A stretch of DNA of 7,895 nucleotides, from positions 1 to 7,895 of the forward strand of contig JAKSUS010000049.1 in NCBI GenBank assembly GCA_024408745.1, given 5' to 3'. Shown here piece by piece: positions 1 through 5,335 of this stretch (within the stretch, counting starts at the first letter, position 1; every line of letters begins with the position of its first letter). The position numbers and the translations under genes were made by a program. The stretch comes from Candidatus Gastranaerophilales bacterium. GTDB taxonomy: Bacteria > Cyanobacteriota > Vampirovibrionia > Gastranaerophilales > JAILCC01. The notes beneath the pieces are model-generated. The model was not told the DNA's origin, did not search any database, and was given only the letters and a program-made list of their open reading frames with translations.

Positions 1-638
1 GGGTGCAAAACTTTTGCTCCTACTCTTGCTAATTCACGCATTTCAGAGTATAAAACTTTTTCTAATCTTGTTGCGGATGAGACAATTCGAGGGTCTGCCG
101 TATAAACACCGTCAACATCAGTATAAATATCGCAATAATCTGCTTTTAAAGCAGCAGCAATTGCAACAGCAGAAGTATCAGAACCGCCTCTGCCTAAAGT
201 TGTTATTTCACCGTCAGATGTAACACCTTGGAAACCTGCAACAACAACAATATTACCCTCATCAAGTTTTTGTTTTAATTTATCAGTTTTTACATCAAGT
301 ATTCTTGCTTTTGTGTGAACATTTTCTGTTATAATGCCAATTTGAAGCGCATTCATACTTACTGCTTTATGCCCCTCCTCAAGTAAAGCCATTGCAAGCA
401 TTGCAATAGAAACCTGTTCACCGGTAGTTAATAACATATCAAGTTCACGTTTATTAGGATTTTTAGAAATTTGATTAGCTAATTCTATTAAATGGTTAGT
501 AGTTTTTCCCATAGCCGAAACAACTACAACAACCTGATTACCTGCTTTTTTCTCTTTTATTACGGCTCTTGCTACATTTCTTATTCTATCTGCATCTGCT
601 ACTGATGAACCGCCAAACTTTTGAACTACAATACCCAT
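1..638 (-). CDS. lysC: Aspartate kinase, N-terminal half (3' end cut by window edge)
   Basis: Aspartate kinase phosphorylates L-aspartate with ATP, the first step to lysine, threonine, methionine and diaminopimelate. The 212 visible complete codons cover the amino-acid-kinase catalytic domain. They begin MGIVVQKFGGSSV, with the family's K-F-G-G-S/T-S nucleotide-binding motif at residues 7-12. TTGEQVS follows at 71-77, the glycine-rich TTLGRGGSDTSA at 146-157, and TDVDGVYTADPR at 173-184. The last residues, GAKVLH, are typical of the end of the kinase domain, so the C-terminal regulatory ACT domains should lie beyond the left edge; the family is usually about 400 residues or more. ATG at 638 is preferred because AAGG lies 8 bases upstream and the protein then starts just before the KFGG motif, as in relatives. 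An in-frame ATG at 653 would add only MKVEK. The gene lies 77 bases after acsC with a possible promoter of its own. Family assignment is firm; feedback specificity cannot be judged. Confidence 0.95.
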   Translation of the reverse strand, partial: MGIVVQKFGGSSVADADRIRNVARAVIKEKKAGNQVVVVVSAMGKTTNHLIELANQISKNPNKRELDMLLTTGEQVSIAMLAMALLEEGHKAVSMNALQIGIITENVHTKARILDVKTDKLKQKLDEGNIVVVAGFQGVTSDGEITTLGRGGSDTSAVAIAAALKADYCDIYTDVDGVYTADPRIVSSATRLEKVLYSEMRELARVGAKVLH

Positions 639-653
639 TTTTTCTACCTTCAT
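639..653 (-). promoter_or_regulatory. Ribosome binding site deciding the aspartate kinase start
   Basis: Read on the minus strand, AAGG at 650-647 sits 8 bases before ATG 638, a normal Shine-Dalgarno spacing. The alternative in-frame ATG at 653 overlaps this motif and has only a weak purine run (AAGAG) before it. This supports 638 as the start. Confidence 0.6.
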
Positions 654-668
654 TACTCTTTGAATATG

Positions 669-700
669 ATTATAATATAACTAACTTAGCAATTTAGCAA
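669..700 (-). promoter_or_regulatory. Possible sigma-70-type promoter for lysC
   Basis: On the minus strand the acsC-lysC gap contains TTGCTA (700-695) and, 17 bases later, TATTAT (677-672), overlapping a perfect TATAAT (674-669). The -10 region ends about 30 bases before the lysC start. TTGCTAA is repeated (700-694 and 692-686), which could be chance or a small operator. No hairpin with a T-run is visible between acsC and lysC, so read-through from acsC remains possible. Such motifs arise often by chance in AT-rich DNA, so confidence is modest. Confidence 0.4.
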
Positions 701-715
701 GAGGGTATGTGATAT

Positions 716-2041
716 TTACATATTCTTCAAAAATTCGGGTAAATCTGTTGCTTCATTCGTTCCTATAATAATATTAAAATCAGGTAACTCTTCTTCTATC
801 TCTTCTTTTAAATCACTAACTAACCCCGGAATTATTATATTTTTGTGATTAACCTTTTCTGCAATATTAGAATTTTTAACTGCCTTTGCAATAATTTCGC
901 CCGTAAATTTCGAAGCTGACCATGCCGTTAAAACGCTCATTCCGTCTGAATCGGTAATAATTAAATAAATACCTTCAGATAAACTTTCTAATTCATTTGC
1001 AACTGCAAAATATGTAAGCGCAAAGTTTGTTGTAACTACTACTTTTGATGAAGGAGTTACATCACCTATTTCATAAAGTTTAGGTTCGACCTGCAAAGGT
1101 TTTTGAGGATCAGTGTATAAATTCATCCTCAATGTTATCAATGCCGTTAATAATGCCTGGTTAAAACCGTTTATTGAAATAATATTTGCATATTTACAAA
1201 CTAATGAAGATAACTTTATCGTATCTTGAGCAATATTATTTGTTAAATCATAAGATACCATAACAGGAAAACCTAACGGTTCAAATTTCTTTTCTATCGC
1301 ACTTCTTCTAAGCATTGTCAAAGGTTCAATTATATTTGAATTAACCTTCATCAATAAATTTAAAACCATATTTTTTATATTTGATTTTAATAAAATTTCT
1401 GTTTTCTCTGTTAATTGCTCTATATTTTCACCATCAACAATAACAGAAAAATCTTTACCTATACTAATTAAATCATCAATATTTTGAGATTTTAAATAAA
1501 TTAAAGGGTTAAGATTATTTATTTTATCTTTTATCTTTTCAAAAACTTTTATGTCATTAATTGTTATTATTAAAGGAAAATCTGAATTTAAAACCATATT
1601 AATCTGTTTTTCAAAATCATCATTATCAATAATAAAATTAATTGCATTGATTTTGTAATTCTCACCAACTCTTTCAATTTGAAAAGTCTTAATTTCTTCT
1701 AATTTTTTTGAAAAATCATTATCGGAAGAATGTAATTCTATTGCAAAACAACAAGGATTAACAAAAGTTTTATCATGCCTGAACATTACATTTTCATCAC
1801 CGACAACAACTTTATTATTAACACCGATTTCTAACTTTATCTGAGGTTTTCTGTTCTCATTTAAAATTGTGTTTTTTAATTCTTCATCAATAAAAGGACA
1901 AGAATTAATATCAACTTGACCTTTTGCAAGTTTCATAGCGTAAGCCATGCATGTAGCGCAACCGCATTTTTTGCAGTTTGCATTTTGTTCTTTTTTTCCC
2001 GCAGGAAGAAATTTAAAAATTTGAATACCCGTTAAAGCCAT
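716..2041 (-). CDS. acsC: Corrinoid iron-sulfur protein large (gamma) subunit, CODH/ACS complex
   Basis: AcsC is the large subunit of the CFeSP. It takes a methyl group from methyl-tetrahydrofolate onto cobalamin and hands it to acetyl-CoA synthase in the Wood-Ljungdahl pathway; it is cytoplasmic and pairs with AcsD. At 441 residues it is full length (relatives about 440-450). It starts MALTGIQIFKFLP. The [4Fe-4S] domain motif follows as Cys23-x2-Cys26-x4-Cys31-x16-Cys48, used to keep cobalamin reduced. Family blocks further on include MFRHDKTF at 86-93 and RMNLYTDPQKPLQVEP at 305-320. The C-terminal corrinoid-binding region shows TTNFALTYF at 337-345 and TDSDGMSVLTAW at 363-374. Compared with the Moorella-type protein as I recall it, a short insertion (AGKKEQNA) precedes Cys23 and there is an additional cysteine, Cys28. 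The start lies 2 bases after the acsD stop, with a strong GGAGGA motif 9 bases upstream. No disruption is seen, so it should be functional. Confidence 0.96.
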   Translation of the reverse strand: MALTGIQIFKFLPAGKKEQNANCKKCGCATCMAYAMKLAKGQVDINSCPFIDEELKNTILNENRKPQIKLEIGVNNKVVVGDENVMFRHDKTFVNPCCFAIELHSSDNDFSKKLEEIKTFQIERVGENYKINAINFIIDNDDFEKQINMVLNSDFPLIITINDIKVFEKIKDKINNLNPLIYLKSQNIDDLISIGKDFSVIVDGENIEQLTEKTEILLKSNIKNMVLNLLMKVNSNIIEPLTMLRRSAIEKKFEPLGFPVMVSYDLTNNIAQDTIKLSSLVCKYANIISINGFNQALLTALITLRMNLYTDPQKPLQVEPKLYEIGDVTPSSKVVVTTNFALTYFAVANELESLSEGIYLIITDSDGMSVLTAWSASKFTGEIIAKAVKNSNIAEKVNHKNIIIPGLVSDLKEEIEEELPDFNIIIGTNEATDLPEFLKNM

Positions 2042-2056
2042 TTTTATTCTTCCTCC
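2042..2056 (-). promoter_or_regulatory. Strong acsC ribosome binding site inside the acsD tail
   Basis: GGAGGA at 2056-2051 (minus strand) lies within the last codons of acsD and 9 bases before the acsC ATG. It is the best Shine-Dalgarno match in the window. With a 2-base intergenic gap (TAA-AA-ATG), it points to coupled translation and near-equal amounts of the two CFeSP subunits, as expected for a heterodimer. Confidence 0.75.
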
Positions 2057-2943
2057 ATAAAAGATTTTAATTCTTTTATAACATCAGGATGCCAAATAAC
2101 TAAAATATTAGCACCGGCAAGCATAATTGCCGTTGCGGTTGAACTTTCCCAAGCTAATGCACGTTCATCAAATACCCCATAATTTTCATCAAAATCAGCA
2201 ACTCTTGCTTCTTTTGCCTTCCATTCTTCTTCACCGACAAAAGCAATTATCGGCATATTTAGCATTTCATCACCATCTAAACCTGCAAGTTTAACTCTTT
2301 CCATAATACTGTAACCATAATCCAAGCCATACCCTAATGCTGCCATATTTGTATCAATTAAAATTTTGTCCGGACTTACATTTTCTTCCGTTAAAAGAAT
2401 ATTTAATTCCTTTGCTAAATTTATGTCAATAGGGGTTCTTGCAATTATGTAGTGTCCTTTTTTGCTTACTATTTTTGTTATTGATTTATATGTTTCTTCT
2501 TCGGCAATCCCGATAATACAAGGTTTTGACGGAATTTCGGCAAGCCTTGGCAACAATAAACCGTCTAAATCTTTTTTGTTTGAACCTGTTATTAAAAGCG
2601 GTTTATTAGCAATTTTACAAATATCTTTCAATGTTTCAACTGCTTTATCAATTTCTTTTTCCTCGGTAATATTGAATTTTAAACCGATAATATCGCAAGG
2701 AAGTTCTTGTGCTGCTTTAAACCATTCAAGCATATTATTAATTATTTCACCCCAATAATTTTTTAAAACGGGTGAATAGTTTTTAGGAATATTAAATAAA
2801 ATTTCTAAAGCAAGAAGTGATTTTGTGATGCCGTTTTCAGATTTTAAAAACGCCAAAGAATTTGAACTTTGATAATTAATACTATCAAAATTAATTCCTC
2901 TTATTTCTGATTTAAAACTTTTAACAGGTATCTCGTATGACAT
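2044..2943 (-). CDS. acsD: Corrinoid iron-sulfur protein small (delta) subunit, CODH/ACS complex
   Basis: AcsD is the TIM-barrel small subunit of the CFeSP and forms a heterodimer with AcsC around the cobalamin cofactor. Most of the 299-residue protein matches the family: CDIIGLKF near 83-90, KPLLITG at 114-120, IIARTPIDINLAKELNILL at 166-184, GYGLDYGYSIMERVKLA at 204-220, MLNMPIIAFVGEEEWKAKEA at 227-246, ERALAWESSTATAIMLAGA near 260-278 and LVIWHPDVI at 281-289. Relatives are usually about 310-320 residues; the shortfall and greatest divergence are in the first 60 or so residues. ATG 2943 is supported by AAAGGA 5 bases upstream. The gene begins 16 bases after wecA ends and is followed within 2 bases by acsC. 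The acsD-then-acsC order also occurs in some clostridial clusters, as I recall. The protein appears intact. Confidence 0.95.
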   Translation of the reverse strand: MSYEIPVKSFKSEIRGINFDSINYQSSNSLAFLKSENGITKSLLALEILFNIPKNYSPVLKNYWGEIINNMLEWFKAAQELPCDIIGLKFNITEEKEIDKAVETLKDICKIANKPLLITGSNKKDLDGLLLPRLAEIPSKPCIIGIAEEETYKSITKIVSKKGHYIIARTPIDINLAKELNILLTEENVSPDKILIDTNMAALGYGLDYGYSIMERVKLAGLDGDEMLNMPIIAFVGEEEWKAKEARVADFDENYGVFDERALAWESSTATAIMLAGANILVIWHPDVIKELKSFMEEE

Positions 2944-2959
2944 AAAATTCCTTTAATAA

Positions 2960-4003
2960 TTATTTTCTCAATTTTGATAACAATGAAAGCAACATCAAAG
3001 CAGCACTTACAAATAAAATTGCTACCAAATATAATGACAGAGCACCAGCAATATAAGTTGCTATCAAACCAAATGCAATCGTTGCCAAAACTAAAGTTAA
3101 AACTGTTTTGTTATGTGACAAACCTGCCTGTAATAATTTGTGATGTAAGTGTTCCGCATCCGCGCTAAACGGACTTTTTCCTTTTAACAAACGTCTGAAG
3201 GTTGCAAAACATATATCAAAAATAGGTACAACCAAAATAAATACCGGTAAAAATATCGTAACGGCAACGGATTTCATCACTCCAACAACGGATAAAGTTG
3301 CAAGTAAAAATCCCATAAATAATGAACCCGAATCACCCATAAAAATTCTTGCCGGATTATAATTAAATACCAAAAAGCCCATCACTGAACCTGCCAAAAT
3401 AAAACTCAATAACGTGCAAGTATCTTGAGGAGGCTGAACTACAAGTGCGATTACTCCTAATGTTATCGCACTAACCGTTCCCAAGGTTCCCGCTAAACCG
3501 TCAACTCCGTCAATAAAGTTAAAGGCATTTGATAAACCTGTTATCCATAAAATAGTAATAGGTAAACTTAACCAACCAAAGGATAAAAGATGTGAGGTAA
3601 ACGGAATGTTTGCATAATTAATTTGAACACCCAATAAAAATGCAATTAAAGCAGCACCTAATTGAACAATCAATTTGAATTTTGCACTCAAACCATAAGT
3701 ATCATCAACAACACCAAGCAAAAACATAATTGTTCCGCCGACTAATATTGCGCTGATACTGTTTCCGAACGGATAAGAGCCTTGCAAAAGTACAACGGTA
3801 ATAAGTGAGAATACAACACCTAACCAAATTGCAATTCCGCCTAATCTCGGTACGGGTTTTTTGTGAATTTTTCTTTCACCGGGCAGGTCGTAATAGCCTT
3901 CTTTAAGGCACATTTTTCTAACGAGAGGAATTACTCCTACACTAAAAACAAATGCAGCCATAAAACCGATTAAAGGCATTTTTATAAGTTCAATAACTGA
4001 CAT
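2960..4003 (-). CDS. wecA: MraY/WecA/TagO-family undecaprenyl-phosphate sugar-1-phosphate transferase
   Basis: This polytopic membrane enzyme transfers a sugar-1-phosphate, probably GlcNAc-1-phosphate, from a UDP-sugar to undecaprenyl phosphate, starting synthesis of a wall or surface polysaccharide. Its 347 residues contain the family landmarks in order: VPRLGG at 51-56, the aspartate pair DDTYG at 100-104, NAFNFIDGVDGLAG at 159-172, FNYNPARIFMGDSGSLFMGF at 213-232 with Asp224 in the catalytic region, and HLHH at 285-288, the cytoplasmic His motif of the WecA/TagO branch. About 10-11 hydrophobic segments run from residue 9 to near the C-terminus, which ends in a short basic tail. The HLHH motif and PGERKIHKKPVPRLGG loop favour WecA/TagO over MraY proper. 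AGAAGG lies 6 bases before the ATG, and the start overlaps the glyA stop by one base (TAATG). The exact sugar (GlcNAc or other) and the polymer made cannot be read from the window. Confidence 0.88.
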   Translation of the reverse strand: MSVIELIKMPLIGFMAAFVFSVGVIPLVRKMCLKEGYYDLPGERKIHKKPVPRLGGIAIWLGVVFSLITVVLLQGSYPFGNSISAILVGGTIMFLLGVVDDTYGLSAKFKLIVQLGAALIAFLLGVQINYANIPFTSHLLSFGWLSLPITILWITGLSNAFNFIDGVDGLAGTLGTVSAITLGVIALVVQPPQDTCTLLSFILAGSVMGFLVFNYNPARIFMGDSGSLFMGFLLATLSVVGVMKSVAVTIFLPVFILVVPIFDICFATFRRLLKGKSPFSADAEHLHHKLLQAGLSHNKTVLTLVLATIAFGLIATYIAGALSLYLVAILFVSAALMLLSLLSKLRK

Positions 4004-5253
4004 TATGCACCTTCTTTAGCATATAACGGATGTTTTTTGCAAAGTTCCAATGCCATTTTTGCTGATTTATCCATTATATCTTTATCATCTGAATGTTTAA
4101 CAACATTTGTAATTATTTCACCGACAACTTTCATATCTTCGACAGTGAAACCTCTTGTCGTTACTGCGGCAGCACCTAATCTTACACCGCTTGTAACAAA
4201 CGGTGATTGCGGATCGTTCGGAACAGTGTTTTTATTTGCCGTAACGTGTACTTCTTCAAGCAAATTAGCAATATCTTTGCCTGTTCTGCCGATTTTTCTC
4301 AAATCCAAAGTTAATAAATGATTATCTGTTCCGCCTGAAACAACATCTAAACCGTTATCAACAAGAGTTTGTGCAAGTGCATTTGCGTTAGCTATTACAT
4401 TTTTACAATATTCTTTGTATTCGGGTTTTAATGCTTCGCCAAATGCGATTGCTTTTGCTGCAATAATGTGTTCCAAAGGTCCGCCTTGAGTTCCGGGGAA
4501 TACGGCTTTATCAATACCTAAAGCATGTTCTTCTCCGCACATAATTACACCGCCTCTCGGACCTCTTAAAGTTTTATGAGTTGTAGTAGTTACAAAATGC
4601 GCATAGCCGACAGGTGACGGGTGAAGTCCGGTTGCAACAAGTCCTGCAATATGAGCAATATCAGCTAACAAGTATGCCCCAACCTTATCCGCAATTTCTC
4701 TAAATCTTTTAAAGTCAATAATTCTTGGGTAATTACTTGCACCTGCAATTATTAATTTAGGTTTATTTTCAAGTGCTAATTTTTCAACTTCGTCATAATC
4801 AATAAAGCCTTCTTCATTAACACCGTAACTTACAACATCAAAATACATTCCTGAAAAATTAACCGGTGAACCATGAGATAAGTGTCCGCCATTTGATAAA
4901 TCCATGCTTAAAACTTTATCACCCGGTTTAAGAGTGTATAAAAATACAGCCATGTTTGCCTGAGCACCGGAATGCGGTTGAACATTGGCATGCTCTGCTC
5001 CGAAAAGTTTTTTAACTCTTTCCTGAGCAATTTTTTCAATTTTATCAATAACTTCGCAACCGTTATAATAGCGTTTTCCCGGTTTACCTTCCGCATATTT
5101 GTTGGTTAAAACCGTTCCTGCTGCCGCAATAACAGTTTCTGAAGTAAAGTTTTCACTTGCAATTAATTCAATTGTGTTTTGCTGTCTTTTTAATTCTTCT
5201 TCAATTAAATCAGCAATTTCAGCATCATTCTTTCTTATTAAATCTAATTCCAT
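4003..5253 (-). CDS. glyA: Serine hydroxymethyltransferase
   Basis: GlyA is a cytoplasmic PLP enzyme that interconverts serine plus tetrahydrofolate with glycine plus 5,10-methylene-tetrahydrofolate, the main entry of one-carbon units. The 416-residue length is normal. Visible motifs are ELIASENFTS at 29-38, the stretch GKRYYNGCEVID at 59-70, HANVQPHSGAQAN at 88-100, LADIAHIAGL at 196-205 (Asp198 and His201 contact PLP in the family) and TTTTHKTLRGPRGG at 222-235, where Lys227 should form the Schiff base. The ATG at 5253 has AGGGGA 7 bases upstream. It is the first gene of the tight glyA-wecA-acsD-acsC run. Methylene-tetrahydrofolate reduced to methyl-tetrahydrofolate is the methyl source for the CFeSP encoded downstream, so co-expression is metabolically sensible. 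No damage is seen. Confidence 0.97.
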   Translation of the reverse strand: MELDLIRKNDAEIADLIEEELKRQQNTIELIASENFTSETVIAAAGTVLTNKYAEGKPGKRYYNGCEVIDKIEKIAQERVKKLFGAEHANVQPHSGAQANMAVFLYTLKPGDKVLSMDLSNGGHLSHGSPVNFSGMYFDVVSYGVNEEGFIDYDEVEKLALENKPKLIIAGASNYPRIIDFKRFREIADKVGAYLLADIAHIAGLVATGLHPSPVGYAHFVTTTTHKTLRGPRGGVIMCGEEHALGIDKAVFPGTQGGPLEHIIAAKAIAFGEALKPEYKEYCKNVIANANALAQTLVDNGLDVVSGGTDNHLLTLDLRKIGRTGKDIANLLEEVHVTANKNTVPNDPQSPFVTSGVRLGAAAVTTRGFTVEDMKVVGEIITNVVKHSDDKDIMDKSAKMALELCKKHPLYAKEGA

Positions 5254-5260
5254 AACATAT

Positions 5261-5302
5261 TCCCCTATAATATTTGATTATATTGTCCTTCAAAAAAAGC
5301 AA
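5261..5302 (-). promoter_or_regulatory. Possible promoter and ribosome binding site for glyA
   Basis: The 82-base gap between the methyltransferase/specificity gene and glyA contains, on the minus strand, a perfect TATAAT (5282-5277) and a nearby TATTAT (5272-5267). -35 matches are weak: TTGCTT (5302-5297) is only 14 bases from TATAAT, and TTGAAG (5293-5288) is 15 bases from TATTAT. AGGGGA (5266-5261) is the glyA Shine-Dalgarno. The gap is too short for a glycine or SAM riboswitch and no stable hairpin or clear terminator is visible in it. It is the likely start of the glyA operon, but the exact promoter is uncertain. Confidence 0.4.
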
Positions 5303-5335
5303 AAGGGCAAGAAGTTAATATATTATGAGTTGATG

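Noticed and set aside
14..223. Plus-strand open frame of 69 codons at the left edge
   Set aside because: It is antisense to the aspartate kinase reading frame, which carries clear family motifs, and its leucine/glutamine-rich translation is a by-product of that codon use.
686..700. Operator formed by the TTGCTAA direct repeat
   Set aside because: Two 7-base copies in AT-rich DNA are weak evidence and overlap the putative -35; it is noted in the promoter entry but not called as a separate site.
639..715. Lysine riboswitch (L-box) leader for lysC
   Set aside because: Only 77 bases separate acsC from lysC, far less than the roughly 170-base L-box element, and none of its helices is visible.
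4037..4321. Plus-strand open frame of 94 codons inside glyA
   Set aside because: It lies wholly antisense to the conserved C-terminal part of glyA, with no ribosome binding site or recognisable domain.
5254..5335. Riboswitch or rho-independent terminator before glyA
   Set aside because: The gap is too short for known glycine or SAM riboswitches, and the T-run near 5300 has no GC-rich inverted repeat in front of it.
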